From Halobacillus amylolyticus (GTDB taxonomy: Bacteria > Bacillota > Bacilli > Bacillales > Halobacillaceae): a DNA stretch of 64,000 nt. The translations under genes were made by a program, and so were the position numbers. Under the pieces are notes generated by a model that was not told where the DNA came from, made no database searches, and saw nothing but the letters and a program-made list of their open reading frames with translations. How positions within the stretch are numbered: position 1 is the stretch's first letter; every line of letters begins with the position of its first letter. The DNA lies in assembly GCF_022921115.1 (NCBI RefSeq), contig NZ_CP095075.1, positions 1,364,001 through 1,428,000 on the forward strand. The letters run 5' to 3'. This document shows positions 50,835 to 60,305 of this stretch, one piece after another.

Positions 50835-53694
50835 TTGATTTTCCTCCTTTAGACATCTGTAACGCTTCCTGGATGATTCGGTTTTGTTCTGTTTTATGAA
50901 TGTTTGGTTCACCTACGGAAGGAGAAGCACGATGTGGTCTGCCTACATAACGGTGAATTTGTCCTTTTTTAAGCAATTTGTGAAGAATTCCTTCAACAAA
51001 ATACCAGCTTCCCATATTTTGCGGCTCTTCTTGAACCCATACAAGTTCCTCAAGATTTGGATAAGTGTCTAGAATTTCTGCAAGCTTCTTAGCAGGGAAA
51101 GGATAAATTTGTTCGATTCGAACCGCATCGATCGTTTCAAAAGTTTCGTTCTCCGTGTTCTCTACTGCATCTTCGATTTCAACCATAATTTTCCCGCTGC
51201 CTAAAAGCAAGGATTTAACTTTATTTTTATTTTCTTCTTTACTTAAACCAGGTTGTTTAAGGATTGATTGGAAGTTACTGTCACTAAACCTACTACCCTC
51301 AACGGCCACGCGCTGGTTACGAAGCAAGCTCTTCGGTGACATAATAACCAATGGTCTAGCTTCCTCTTTATTACTAATCGCTGCCTGGCGTCTTAGTAAA
51401 TGGAAATATTGAGCGGATGATGTCACGTTAGCAACCGTCCAGTTATTCTCAGCCGCTAACTGCAGGAAGCGTTCAAGACGGGCACTTGAGTGCTCTGGTC
51501 CTTGTCCTTCATAACCGTGTGGGAGTAAGAAAACCATGCTTGATTTCTCTCCCCATTTGGCACGGCCTGCTGCTACAAACTGGTCAAAGATAACTTGACC
51601 CGCATTAGCGAAATCACCAAACTGTGCTTCCCAAATAACGAGAGCTTCAGGTGCTTGTACACTGTATCCATATTCAAAGCCGATGACTCCAGCCTCTGAT
51701 AACGGACTATTGTAAATATCAAAGGAGGCTTTCGCCTGTTCCAATCCGTGGAGCGGGCTATATGTTTCATCTGTATCAATATCATGAAGGACCATATGAC
51801 GGTGGGCAAAGGTTCCACGCTCCGTATCCTGTCCTGTAATCCTTATTGGTGTTCCATCTTCTAAGATAGAAGCAAAGGCAAGCGCTTCAGCAGTAGCCCA
51901 GTCTACTTTATTTCCGTCATCTAACATATTTCCACGCCGCTTGAGGATTTTTTCAAGTTTCTTAAATCCATTAAATCCTTCAGGACGTTTAAGCATATCT
52001 TGATTTAATTGTCGTAAACGTTCAAGATCCACCACTGTTTCGATCTCATCAAGCGGCCGCTCTACTCCACCCGGACGATCTTTTACATCGGCCTCTTTTG
52101 TTTCATTCTCCTTCATATTGTTGTAAGTAGCACGAAGGTTTTTTTCAATTTCTTCATTAATTTGCTTAAGAGTCCCTTCTTCCACACTACCCTCATCAAT
52201 AAGAGATTTTTCAAAAATGTTAGCAACTGTTGGATGATCATCAATCTCTTTGTAGAGCTTCGGTTGTGTTGAGCGGGGCTCATCTATTTCGTTATGTCCA
52301 TAACGGCGATAACCGACTAAATCAATTAAAAAGTCTTTATGGAATTTTTGACGATATTCATACGCCAAAGACATTGCTGATAAGCAAGCAACTGGATCAT
52401 CAGCATTCACGTGAACAACAGGGATTTCATAACCCTTAGCAAGATCACTTGCGTATCTCGTCGATCTGCCATCCCGTCTGTTCGTTGTGAAACCTACTAA
52501 GTTATTCCCAATAATATGGATGGTTCCACCTGTGCGATACCCAGGTAAGTCACTCATATTCAACCCTTCAGCGACAACCCCTTCTCCGATGAAAGCCGCA
52601 TCGCCATGAATAAGGATACCGAATGCTTCATCCTCATCCATCTGAGCATAACCCGGTTCGGAACGGTCATCCTGAGCCGCCCTTGTAAATCCTTGTACAA
52701 CTGGATTGACATATTCTAAATGTGACGGGTTGTGACTTAATGTCACCCGAGTGCTTGTTTGTTCTCCATCCCCGATTTCTCGGCGGGCTCCGAAATGATA
52801 TTTCACATCCCCTGTCCAGCCGTAGTTGATCCCTGTGGAACCTTCTGAAGGGACCAACTCCTTGTCTGGAGAAAGATGAAACTCAGAGAAAATTCTATCG
52901 TAAGGCTTACCTAACACATGGGCAAGGACATTCAGCCTTCCCCTGTGAGCCATTCCCATCATAATGTGTTCGATTTTATCTCCAGATGCTGATTGAACAA
53001 TATGGTCCAGCATCGGTACCATCACATCTAAACCTTCAATAGAGAAACGCTTTTGAGCAACAAAGGTTTTAGCAAGGAAATTCTCGAAACCTTCTACATC
53101 AGCCAATCTTTTAAGAAGCTGCTTCTTCTCTTCTTTACTTAAGTTAACTTGGAAGGCAGCTGACTCTACTTTATCTTGAAGCCACTTACGCTCTTCGTCA
53201 TTATTCACATGATCATACTCAAAAGAGATCGTACCTGCGTACCTTTCCTTAAGCGTACGAACAACACTTAAGGCATTATCTAATTTAACAGGGGACTCTG
53301 GCCAAACCCATTCAGCTGGAATTCCCTTTAAGTCTTCTTCTGTTAATCCGTAACTTTCAATATTTATTAAAGTAGAAACAGGACGTTCGTCACTTCCGAC
53401 AGCATAAATGTTTGCCTCTAAGTGTCCATGACGACGAATAGCCTCAACAAGTTTCAATGCTGAGGTCACTTTCACAATATCTTCGGATGAAGCCTTTGCT
53501 TCCCCATTCGTTGCAGGAGATGCTTGTGTAGTCATCATCCAAGCTGGTGCACCATAATTATCAAATACTTCTTTTAATGAAGCGTCGACAGCATCAGCGT
53601 CATTTTGATATAACTCATACTGTTCCTCAATATACCCCATGTTGGGGCCGTGAAATTTTTCCCAAAAGCTTTCACTGGAGCCTTGATTTGACAC
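50821..53694 (-). CDS. odhA: 2-oxoglutarate dehydrogenase E1 component
   Basis: 957 residues, GTG start behind TTGGGGG. A thiamine-diphosphate enzyme that decarboxylates 2-oxoglutarate and succinylates OdhB. Visible: the N-terminal FWEKFHGPNMGYIEEQY E2-binding-type segment, MGMAHRGRLNVLAHVLGKPY (about 247-266), the substrate/TDP region GINYGWTGDVKYHFG, and DAAFIGEGVVAEGLNMSDL. The C-terminal half has GFEYGYSVQAPEALVIWEAQFGDFANAG-type pyrimidine binding (Glu) and PHGYEGQGPEHSSARLERFL. Operon odhA-odhB with a CcpA-type site after the promoter. Confidence 0.95.
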   Translation of the reverse strand: MSNQGSSESFWEKFHGPNMGYIEEQYELYQNDADAVDASLKEVFDNYGAPAWMMTTQASPATNGEAKASSEDIVKVTSALKLVEAIRRHGHLEANIYAVGSDERPVSTLINIESYGLTEEDLKGIPAEWVWPESPVKLDNALSVVRTLKERYAGTISFEYDHVNNDEERKWLQDKVESAAFQVNLSKEEKKQLLKRLADVEGFENFLAKTFVAQKRFSIEGLDVMVPMLDHIVQSASGDKIEHIMMGMAHRGRLNVLAHVLGKPYDRIFSEFHLSPDKELVPSEGSTGINYGWTGDVKYHFGARREIGDGEQTSTRVTLSHNPSHLEYVNPVVQGFTRAAQDDRSEPGYAQMDEDEAFGILIHGDAAFIGEGVVAEGLNMSDLPGYRTGGTIHIIGNNLVGFTTNRRDGRSTRYASDLAKGYEIPVVHVNADDPVACLSAMSLAYEYRQKFHKDFLIDLVGYRRYGHNEIDEPRSTQPKLYKEIDDHPTVANIFEKSLIDEGSVEEGTLKQINEEIEKNLRATYNNMKENETKEADVKDRPGGVERPLDEIETVVDLERLRQLNQDMLKRPEGFNGFKKLEKILKRRGNMLDDGNKVDWATAEALAFASILEDGTPIRITGQDTERGTFAHRHMVLHDIDTDETYSPLHGLEQAKASFDIYNSPLSEAGVIGFEYGYSVQAPEALVIWEAQFGDFANAGQVIFDQFVAAGRAKWGEKSSMVFLLPHGYEGQGPEHSSARLERFLQLAAENNWTVANVTSSAQYFHLLRRQAAISNKEEARPLVIMSPKSLLRNQRVAVEGSRFSDSNFQSILKQPGLSKEENKNKVKSLLLGSGKIMVEIEDAVENTENETFETIDAVRIEQIYPFPAKKLAEILDTYPNLEELVWVQEEPQNMGSWYFVEGILHKLLKKGQIHRYVGRPHRASPSVGEPNIHKTEQNRIIQEALQMSKGGKSNEGN

Positions 53695-53733
53695 GTCTAA
53701 ATACCCCCAAGTAATTGTTGTCCAATGCTAGAA

Positions 53734-53747
53734 CGTAAACGTTTGCA
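53734..53747. promoter_or_regulatory. Putative cre (CcpA site) after the odhA promoter
   Basis: TGCAAACGTTTACG (minus strand) matches TGWNANCGNTNWCA with two mismatches and contains the palindrome AAACGTTT. It starts about +6 relative to the predicted start, a position that would block transcription when glucose is plentiful. Confidence 0.6.
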
Positions 53748-53759
53748 AATACATACTCT

Positions 53760-53789
53760 ATTATAGAGTTGAAACGTCCATTAATTCAA
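53760..53789 (-). promoter_or_regulatory. Sigma-A promoter of odhAB
   Basis: TTGAAT (53784-53789), 18-bp spacer, TATAAT (53760-53765). Confidence 0.7.
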
Positions 53790-53838
53790 CATATAGTACT
53801 TATTTTTTAAACCTTAAACAATATTTCCATTATAACAA

Positions 53839-53867
53839 TAAAGGCGCACCTGTGGGTACGCCTTTTT
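53839..53867 (+). terminator. Hairpin with plus-strand T run
   Basis: AAAGGCG/CGCCTTT with an inner ACC/GGT pair and CTTTTT after it on the plus strand. No plus-strand gene precedes it. The rest of 53868-54160 shows nothing I can identify. Confidence 0.55.
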
Positions 53868-54165
53868 CACTTTTTATAGGTAAAGTGTGGGAATTCAGCT
53901 CTCTTCATACCAAGAACCTGTGCCGCACCCGATCACTTAAAGGCTTACACACATTTATTAGGTGATGTAGAATTTTATCGTTGCTTTTGTTTTCTCATCA
54001 AAAAGAGTCGTTTTAGATAACTGTGTACTATTATTCCCAGTTATTAAATTGATAAAACATGATTCCTACTAGTAAAAAGCGAAAGGAGCCCAGATTATGT
54101 AGTGCAAGTTTTACTAAATAAGGAATTTGTCTGAAACAGAGACGTCCAGTTTTAGAACCAAACGG

Positions 54166-54203
54166 AAAAAAAGCATACCAGTCTATGCTCAGACTGACAT
54201 GCT
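54166..54203 (-). terminator. prkA terminator
   Basis: AGCATGTCAGTCT and AGACTGGTATGCT pair with one mismatched step around GAGCAT; seven T residues follow on the minus strand. Confidence 0.85.
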
Positions 54204-54213
54204 CTTAATGTAT

Positions 54214-56109
54214 TTATCGGTTTAATAAACTTCCTACATATTTTAATAGTTCATTAGCTGAAGTGGAATTATAGCCATGCTCATCTACTAATGTGGCCAC
54301 AACCTCATTAATCTTCTTCAACTGCTGTTCATCAGGTGTTTTCGTTGATGTGGTAATCTTGACAACATCCTTCAGATCAGCAAACAGCTTCTTCTGAATC
54401 GCTTCACGGAGACGTTCATGGGATTGATAATCAAATTTCTTGCCTTTTCTTGCATACGCGGAAATGCGGATAAGAATTTCTTCACGGAAGGCCTTTTTCG
54501 CATTCTCTGAGACACCAATTTGTTCTTCAATGGAACGCATTAGTCGCTCGTCAGGGTTCAATTCTTCACCTGTAAGTGGATCACGTAGTTTCGCTTTATT
54601 GCAGTAAGCTTCCACATTGTCTAAATAATTATCCATTAATGTTCGAGCTGACTCCTCATACGAATAGACGAACGCTTTCTGGACTTCCTTCTTAGCAAGA
54701 TCATCATATTGTTTTCTGGCAAGCGAAATAAATTCCAAATAGCGATCTTTATCCTCACCTGATATAGACGCATGATTATCAAGGCCGTCTTTGAGGGAAC
54801 GTAACACATCAAGCGCATTGATTGATGTCATTTCTTTTTTAATAATAGTTGAAGAAATACGGTTAATGACATAACGGGGGTCAATCCCGCTCATCCCCTC
54901 ATCCGAGAACTCCTTCTTCAATTCCTCTACATCCACATCACTAAAGCCTTCCACCATTTCCCCGTCATATAGATACATTTTCTTCAATACATCAACAGAG
55001 GCTTTTTTCGATTCTTTCAAACGCGTTAGAATCGTGAACATTGCAGCTACTTTAAGCGTGTGTGGCGCTATATGCACATCGCGTATGTCACTTTCACGGA
55101 TCATTTTTTCATAAATCCGTTCCTCTTGTGTGACTTTCAAATTGTATGGAACCGGCATGACAATCATTCGCGAATGAAGCGCTTCGTTTTTCTTATTGGC
55201 AATGAAAGATCGATACTCCGCTTCGTTCGTATGTGCAATAATCAATTCATCCGCAGAGATAAGTGCAAATCGTCCAGCTTTGAAATTCCCTTCTTGTGTG
55301 AGGCTTAATAGGTGCCATAGGAACTTCTCGTCACACTTCAACATCTCCTGAAATTCCATCATTCCACGGTTCGCTTTATTCAGTTCACCGTCAAAACGAT
55401 AGGCACGCGGATCCGATTCAGAACCGAACTGTGCGATCGTTGAAAAGTCAATAGAGCCTGTCAGATCAGCGATATCTTGTGACTTCGGATCAGAAGGACT
55501 AAATGTTCCAATTCCCGTTCGCTTATCCTCGGAGAAAAAGATGCGTTCAACTTGGACATCTTCCATACGGCCACCATAATCCTGTTCAAGGCGCATCGTG
55601 TTTAACGGTGATAGACTTCCTTCAACCCGAATGCCATATTCTTCTTTAAATTCATCCCTGAGATGATGTGGAATCATGTGAAGCGGGTCTTCATGCATGG
55701 GACAGCCCTTAATTGCGAAGACAGCCCCTTCATCGGAATACGAATATTTTTCTAACCCGCGTTTTAATAAGTTAACAAGTGTAGATTTCCCGCCACTTAC
55801 AGGTCCCATTAATAACAAAATTCTTTTTCTAACATCCAATCTTCTTGCCGCGGGGTGAAAGTATTCCTCAACCAGCCGCTCCATCGCTTCATCTAACCCA
55901 TAAATATCCTCATCAAAAAAGGAATACTTTTTGCGACTGTTGTCCTCCTCAACCCCAGCTTCTGTAATCATATTATATACACGCGAATGGGCAGATTGAG
56001 CTAAGAACGGTTTCTCTTTTAATAGGTCCAAGTATTCTCGAAAAGTACCTTCCCATTTCAGTTCTTCCTCATGTTCTCTTCGTTCCTGGATTTTCTTTAA
56101 AATATCCAC
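54214..56109 (-). CDS. prkA: PrkA serine protein kinase (AAA+ type)
   Basis: 631 residues, GTG start behind GAGGGAGG; B. subtilis PrkA has 631 as well. The N-terminal AAA+ core has Walker A MGPVSGGKSTLVNLLKRGLE (about 104-123), GCPMHEDPLHMIPHHLRDEF (about 136-155), and SADELIIAHTNEAEYRSF. The C-terminal PrkA kinase-like domain follows, with EEQIGVSENAKKAFREEI. By family it is active in sporulation under sigma-E and acts with YhbH and SpoVR, all encoded here. Monocistronic. Confidence 0.95.
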   Translation of the reverse strand: MDILKKIQERREHEEELKWEGTFREYLDLLKEKPFLAQSAHSRVYNMITEAGVEEDNSRKKYSFFDEDIYGLDEAMERLVEEYFHPAARRLDVRKRILLLMGPVSGGKSTLVNLLKRGLEKYSYSDEGAVFAIKGCPMHEDPLHMIPHHLRDEFKEEYGIRVEGSLSPLNTMRLEQDYGGRMEDVQVERIFFSEDKRTGIGTFSPSDPKSQDIADLTGSIDFSTIAQFGSESDPRAYRFDGELNKANRGMMEFQEMLKCDEKFLWHLLSLTQEGNFKAGRFALISADELIIAHTNEAEYRSFIANKKNEALHSRMIVMPVPYNLKVTQEERIYEKMIRESDIRDVHIAPHTLKVAAMFTILTRLKESKKASVDVLKKMYLYDGEMVEGFSDVDVEELKKEFSDEGMSGIDPRYVINRISSTIIKKEMTSINALDVLRSLKDGLDNHASISGEDKDRYLEFISLARKQYDDLAKKEVQKAFVYSYEESARTLMDNYLDNVEAYCNKAKLRDPLTGEELNPDERLMRSIEEQIGVSENAKKAFREEILIRISAYARKGKKFDYQSHERLREAIQKKLFADLKDVVKITTSTKTPDEQQLKKINEVVATLVDEHGYNSTSANELLKYVGSLLNR

Positions 56110-56148
56110 TTAACGACCTCCCTCGTCGTATCAACCAAAAGTTAATTT

Positions 56149-56180
56149 ATTCTATGCCCCACCTTATGAAAACATGAATC
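56149..56180 (-). promoter_or_regulatory. Candidate sigma-E promoter of prkA
   Basis: CATAGAAT (56149-56156) is one base off the -10 consensus; TTCATGTT with 14 bp between serves as -35. Confidence 0.5.
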
Positions 56181-56285
56181 TCGTCTTATATTTAGAAAGC
56201 TTTAAAAACTGGAATATCAATAAGAATGAACCAAACATTAACTTACGTTTTAATGCTTACACACAAATAGTAACAAAAGCAGATT

Positions 56286-56314
56286 TTGACACTTGTAAAA
56301 TGCCTTGTTAGAAT
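56286..56314 (+). promoter_or_regulatory. Sigma-A promoter of lipM-lipA
   Basis: TTGACA (56286-56291), 17-bp spacer, TAGAAT (56309-56314), 54 bp before the start. Confidence 0.75.
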
Positions 56315-56367
56315 TATTATGAATATTTTAGGATGGTAAAGAATTTATTAAAGGAAAGAAGGCGAAC

Positions 56368-57186
56368 ATGATGGAAACATGGTACTTTGTCGATTCTAAT
56401 CACCTCTCCCCTGCCTTAAACATGGCGATGGATGAAGCTCTGATGAATTGGCATCGTGAAGGAAAAATACCGCCTGTCCTTCGTTTTTACGGATGGAATC
56501 CAGCCGGCCTTTCCGTCGGTTACTTCCAGAAGGTTAACGGAAAAATTGATATAGAAGGTGTCAAGAGGCACGGCTATGAACTCGTTCGCAGACAGACTGG
56601 CGGCCGGGCCGTACTTCATGACAATGAGCTAACTTACAGTGTCATCGTCTCAGAGCAGCACCCGCAGATGCCCGCTTCGGTCAAGGAAGCCTACCTTATT
56701 ATTTCCAAAGGGTTGTTTGAAGGGTTTAGAGAATTAAATATTAAAGCTGAATTTGCCATCCCTGAGGGGAAACTTGACACAACTGGTTCTGCTGTATGCT
56801 TTGAAGAACCTTCCTGGTACGAACTGATCGTCAATGGGAAAAAGACAGCAGGCAGTGCCCAGACAAGAAAAAAAGGAATCATCCTTCAACACGGATCCAT
56901 TCCTATTGATATGGATGAAACAAAGTTGTTTGACATGTTTATTTACAAAAATGACCGAATCAAGGAAAGGGCACGGAAAGCTTTTAGTGACAAGGCAAGT
57001 TCTATTAACAGCCTGCTTTCTGAACCCAAGACGTTTGATGAGGTGAAATCTGCTTTTAAAAAAGGGTTTGAAAAAGGTTTAGATTTAAATTTACAGCCCT
57101 TCACATTAAATGAAGAGCAATGGTCAGAAGTACACAAAATTGCTGAAGAACGATATACCAATGATGAGTGGAATTACTCACGATAA
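56368..57186 (+). CDS. lipM: Octanoyl-ACP:protein N-octanoyltransferase LipM
   Basis: 272 residues; two adjacent ATG codons after AAGGCGAAC. It is a BPL/LplA/LipB-fold enzyme that moves octanoate from ACP to GcvH, the first step of lipoate assembly in Bacillus. Diagnostic blocks: [17 protein letters not shown] (about 40-56), [19 protein letters not shown] (about 74-92), the catalytic Cys144 in [13 protein letters not shown], and [20 protein letters not shown] with the Lys and AGSAQTR loop. LipM, LipL and LplJ are similar; Cys at this position with CFEEPS fits LipM. lipA follows 20 bp later. Confidence 0.9.
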   Translation: MMETWYFVDSNHLSPALNMAMDEALMNWHREGKIPPVLRFYGWNPAGLSVGYFQKVNGKIDIEGVKRHGYELVRRQTGGRAVLHDNELTYSVIVSEQHPQMPASVKEAYLIISKGLFEGFRELNIKAEFAIPEGKLDTTGSAVCFEEPSWYELIVNGKKTAGSAQTRKKGIILQHGSIPIDMDETKLFDMFIYKNDRIKERARKAFSDKASSINSLLSEPKTFDEVKSAFKKGFEKGLDLNLQPFTLNEEQWSEVHKIAEERYTNDEWNYSR

Positions 57187-57206
57187 AAAAAGGGAGTGGA
57201 TCAACA

Positions 57207-58151
57207 ATGGCCAAAAAAGAGGAACACGTTAGAAAACCTGACTGGCTGAAAATTAAAATCAACACAAACAAATCTTACACAGGGTTAAAGAAACTCATGC
57301 GTGAGAAAAAGCTTAACACCGTATGTGAGGAAGCACGCTGTCCAAACATACACGAATGCTGGAGTGAAAGAAAAACCGCTACATTTATGATTCTGGGCGA
57401 TACATGTACACGTGGATGTCGCTTTTGTGCCGTTAAGACAGGCCTTCCTAATGAATTAGACTGGGGTGAGCCAGAGCGCGTGGCTGAATCTGTAGAAATT
57501 ATGGGCCTCAAACACGTCGTTGTCACTGCCGTAGCTCGTGATGACTTAAATGATGGCGGTGCAGCAGTTTTCGGTGAAACTGTGAAAGCTATTCGCCGTA
57601 AAGTTCCTGGTTGTACCGTTGAAATTCTCCCTTCGGATATGAAAGGGGATTACGAAAGCCTTCATACATTAATGGGTGGCGAGCCTGACATTTTCAACCA
57701 CAATATTGAAACCGTCCGTCGTCTAACGAAAAAAGTACGTGCCCGTGCCATGTATGACCGCTCTCTTGAGCTACTGCGCCGAGTAAAAGAAATCCGACCA
57801 GATACACCAACGAAATCAAGTCTCATGGTCGGTCTAGGTGAAACGAAAGAAGAAATTGTTCAAGCTATGGACGACCTTCTTGCACATAACGTAGATATAA
57901 TGACAATTGGTCAATACTTACAGCCAACGAAAAAACATTTAAACGTAGAACGCTATTACCATCCTGATGAATTTGAGGAGTTAAGAAAAATCGCAATGGA
58001 AAAAGGCTTTAAACATTGTGAAGCTGGTCCGATGGTGCGTTCTTCTTACCATGCCGATGAACAAGTCAATGAAACTTCCGCACAGCGTCGGATTAAATAT
58101 ATGCAAGGCTATGAATCTAAAGGAGAAACATTAAATACTACGAACTTTTAA
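57207..58151 (+). CDS. lipA: Lipoyl synthase
   Basis: 314 residues from the ATG at 57207 (AAAGGGAG site); an in-frame start 13 codons earlier overlaps lipM and lacks one. A radical-SAM enzyme that inserts two sulfurs into protein-bound octanoate. The auxiliary 4Fe-4S cluster ligands are in [13 protein letters not shown] (Cys-x4-Cys-x5-Cys pattern, about 42-54). The SAM cluster follows in [14 protein letters not shown] (Cys-x3-Cys-x2-Cys, about 68-82). The C-terminal serine ligand lies in VRSSYHADE. Operon with lipM, ended by a strong terminator. Confidence 0.96.
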   Translation: MAKKEEHVRKPDWLKIKINTNKSYTGLKKLMREKKLNTVCEEARCPNIHECWSERKTATFMILGDTCTRGCRFCAVKTGLPNELDWGEPERVAESVEIMGLKHVVVTAVARDDLNDGGAAVFGETVKAIRRKVPGCTVEILPSDMKGDYESLHTLMGGEPDIFNHNIETVRRLTKKVRARAMYDRSLELLRRVKEIRPDTPTKSSLMVGLGETKEEIVQAMDDLLAHNVDIMTIGQYLQPTKKHLNVERYYHPDEFEELRKIAMEKGFKHCEAGPMVRSSYHADEQVNETSAQRRIKYMQGYESKGETLNTTNF

Positions 58152-58153
58152 TA

Positions 58154-58188
58154 TTAAAAAAGTCGCCTCGATAGGGCGACTTTTTTAA
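58154..58188. terminator. Bidirectional terminator between lipA and the acidic lipoprotein gene
   Basis: TTAAAAAAGTCGCC (58154-58167) pairs perfectly with GGCGACTTTTTTAA (58175-58188). Confidence 0.93.
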
Positions 58189-58976
58189 TTTGAATTGTTG
58201 GTTTTTTCATCTGTTTGTCGTTTATCATCAATTGATTCTTCAGGATCTGCTGTTTCCTTATTTCCTTCTTCGGTTTGGTCTGATGTATCATCTTTCATTG
58301 GACGATCGTCTTCCGTTATCCCATTCTGATCCTCGTCTTTTGTGTCTTGTTCGCTGTCTTTACTTTCCTCTGTATTACCAGTTGTTTGCTCCGGACTTTC
58401 AGCAGCAGGTTCATCAGTTGTTACTTCTTTTTTTTCTTCCTCTTTTACAGTAGTGCTATTATCAGATGTTTTCACTTTTTCTTTGTCTTTTTCCGGCTTC
58501 TGTGTATTTGATGGGTCTGATTTTGAAGTATTTGATGACGAGTTCTTCTCTGGTTCCCATGTGTAAGAACTTTCATCTGAATAACTGTACGATGGAGGAT
58601 TATAGCTAGACTGGTCACTTTCATTATATGTATTTCCTGTTTGATTAGATGAATAGGTGGGTTCAGAAGAGTTTGGAATATCGACTTCTTCCCTGTCTTT
58701 CAAAACAATTTCCTCCCTTGTCTCCTGACCAACTTCTTCGCCTGTCTCTTGATCTCTTTCAACCTGTTCTTTATCATCTTCTTTTACAGAAGCGTCTTTA
58801 TTCGCTTCTGCTTCATCTTTCATTACTTTGTCAGATTGCTTAGCTTTGTGCTTTATTTCTTCAAGAGTAACGGTTATCGGCTCCTTCGCTTGCCCTTTCT
58901 CTCCTCCCACACTGCCGCACGCAGCCAGGAATAAACAAAGGCTTCCTAACATGAATGACATCCTTACAACTTTCAC
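58185..58976 (-). CDS. Acidic low-complexity lipoprotein
   Basis: 263 residues, GTG start behind AAAGGAGTG. Signal peptide MKVVRMSFMLGSLCLFLAAC with lipobox LAAC. The mature part is nearly all E, D, K, S, T and N, disordered in appearance, with a Tyr/Ser/Pro patch (SSYNPPSYSYSDESSYTWE) in the middle and no domain. It is probably an extended, salt-adapted surface protein. Function unknown. Confidence 0.8.
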   Translation of the reverse strand: MKVVRMSFMLGSLCLFLAACGSVGGEKGQAKEPITVTLEEIKHKAKQSDKVMKDEAEANKDASVKEDDKEQVERDQETGEEVGQETREEIVLKDREEVDIPNSSEPTYSSNQTGNTYNESDQSSYNPPSYSYSDESSYTWEPEKNSSSNTSKSDPSNTQKPEKDKEKVKTSDNSTTVKEEEKKEVTTDEPAAESPEQTTGNTEESKDSEQDTKDEDQNGITEDDRPMKDDTSDQTEEGNKETADPEESIDDKRQTDEKTNNSN

Positions 58977-59060
58977 AGTACCTACACTCCTTTGAAAAAC
59001 ATTTTCGAATTCTCAATAGTTGGACTTTTAGTATAAACAAATTATACCATAAAATAAGAG

Positions 59061-59085
59061 AATAGCCGCCTGTTCGACGGCTATT
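59061..59085 (-). terminator. Terminator of the Gly/Tyr-rich protein gene
   Basis: AATAGCCG/CGGCTATT (59061-59068, 59078-59085); CTCTTATTTT follows on the minus strand. Confidence 0.75.
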
Positions 59086-59097
59086 ACAAGTAACTTT

Positions 59098-59433
59098 TTA
59101 CCAAGGTGAACCATAGTAATAGGGCGGACGTCCGTACGGCGGGTGATACCCATATCCTCCACCATAGCCATACCCTGGACTATACCCAGGGCCATAACCT
59201 GGACTATAGGGGCCGTATCCAGGCCTAGGACCAGGACCAGGGCCATAACCACCATAGCCACCGCCCGGCAAAATAACGCTTCCTAATAATCCTCCCAGAA
59301 ACCCTCCTGCAAAGGGGCCTCCAATGAACCGGTTTCCTTCATAGCCGTATCCAAATGACTGCTGATCAGCAATTCGTGAATCTTCCTCGTTATGATAACC
59401 ATACTGATAGGGGTTGTGATAGTACGGATCCAT
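59098..59433 (-). CDS. Gly/Tyr/Pro-rich coat-like protein
   Basis: 111 residues, ATG after TGGAGG. An N-terminal DPYYHNPYQYGYHNEE is followed by a glycine-rich hydrophobic patch (GGPFAGGFLGGLLGSVILPGG, about 38-58), and then PGYGP/SPGYG repeats to the end. Such composition is common in spore coat and surface proteins of Bacillaceae; a spore role is a guess. The glycine-rich patch may insert in or cross a membrane. Confidence 0.75.
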   Translation of the reverse strand: MDPYYHNPYQYGYHNEEDSRIADQQSFGYGYEGNRFIGGPFAGGFLGGLLGSVILPGGGYGGYGPGPGPRPGYGPYSPGYGPGYSPGYGYGGGYGYHPPYGRPPYYYGSPW

Positions 59434-59559
59434 TTATATTCCTCCATTTTAAGCCTTGGTTATTCACCTACGCTTCAGCCTATGTAGGGGAAAACCCTAT
59501 TGTATAGGCGCTTACCCTGAATATTTCTAACTTCTTAGGAGAAATCCTTAGACAGGCAA

Positions 59560-59588
59560 TTCACATTACACAGCAAATAGGGTATAAT
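59560..59588 (+). promoter_or_regulatory. Sigma-A promoter of the 31-aa gene
   Basis: TTCACA (59560-59565), 17-bp spacer, TATAAT (59583-59588). Confidence 0.7.
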
Positions 59589-59634
59589 AACAACAGCATG
59601 CTTGTCTGTATAGACTTAAAGGAGGACACTATAC

Positions 59635-59730
59635 ATGAAATTAACCTTAATCATTCTTGTCTGTGTTACGTATTTAGTATCAATTTTCTCTTCAGGATAT
59701 GACACCAAAGCAGGTAAACCAAGAAAATAA
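59635..59730 (+). CDS. 31-aa single-helix membrane miniprotein
   Basis: The ATG at 59635 has an AAAGGAGG site at good distance, a sigma-A promoter 47 bp upstream and a terminator 9 bp after the stop. It starts MKLTLIILVCVTYLVSIFSS, one hydrophobic helix (about 3-19), then a short basic hydrophilic tail ending GKPRK. It looks like a complete, independently expressed small protein. I do not recognise the family; it differs from the Prli42 stressosome miniprotein. Confidence 0.75.
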   Translation: MKLTLIILVCVTYLVSIFSSGYDTKAGKPRK

Positions 59731-59738
59731 TCAACGTA

Positions 59739-59774
59739 TAAAATCGCACCCCAGTTTGGGATGCGATTTTTTTA
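59739..59774. terminator. Terminator shared by the 31-aa gene and trmL
   Basis: AAATCGCA and TGCGATTT flank CCC/GGG with a bulge; TTTT follows on the plus strand. It lies 7 bp before the trmL stop. Confidence 0.85.
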
Positions 59775-59780
59775 GCGACT

Positions 59781-60257
59781 TTATTTTATTAAATCAGGAA
59801 AGCTCTGCTGCTTCAATGCGTTGAATAGTATAATCGAAGCAGTATTTGCTAAATTTAATGAGCGAACCTTGTTCGTCATAGGAATCCGCAGGCAGCGATC
59901 TTCTAAGCCTTCAAGCAGTTCAGTAGGTATGCCATCCGTTTCTCTTCCAAACACAAAAAACCACGCTTCCTCCACGTCACTAAAATCAAAGTCAGCATAC
60001 GAGCGAGTCCCAAAGTTTTCAATATAATAATATTGTCCATTGGGAAATGTCTCGTAAAGCTCTTCAATGGAATCGTAATAATTGATCTTCACATCATGCC
60101 AATAATCAAGACCGGCTCTCTTCAACATTTTGTCATCTGTTGAAAAGCCTAGCGGACGGATTAAATGCAGCTGTGTATCGGTAGCTAAGCATGTGCGGGC
60201 AATATTACCTGTATTTGCAGGAATCTCTGGTTGAAATAATACGATATGATTAGCCAA
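59781..60257 (-). CDS. trmL: tRNA (cytidine/uridine-34-2'-O)-methyltransferase TrmL
   Basis: 158 residues from the TTG at 60257, which fits the GAGGTG site; the GTG three codons earlier is part of that site. It is a SPOUT methyltransferase that modifies the wobble base of leucine tRNAs. Motifs: ANHIVLFQPEIPANTGNIARTC at the start, FVFGRETDGIP (about 97-107), and the knot-forming C-terminal RIPMTNKVRSLNLANTASI with LxLANT. Single-domain, normal length. Monocistronic. Confidence 0.95.
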   Translation of the reverse strand: MANHIVLFQPEIPANTGNIARTCLATDTQLHLIRPLGFSTDDKMLKRAGLDYWHDVKINYYDSIEELYETFPNGQYYYIENFGTRSYADFDFSDVEEAWFFVFGRETDGIPTELLEGLEDRCLRIPMTNKVRSLNLANTASIILFNALKQQSFPDLIK

Positions 60258-60305
60258 TTTGTTCACCTCATTGTATGCAGAATCAACCTGACTATTATAT
60301 CATAT

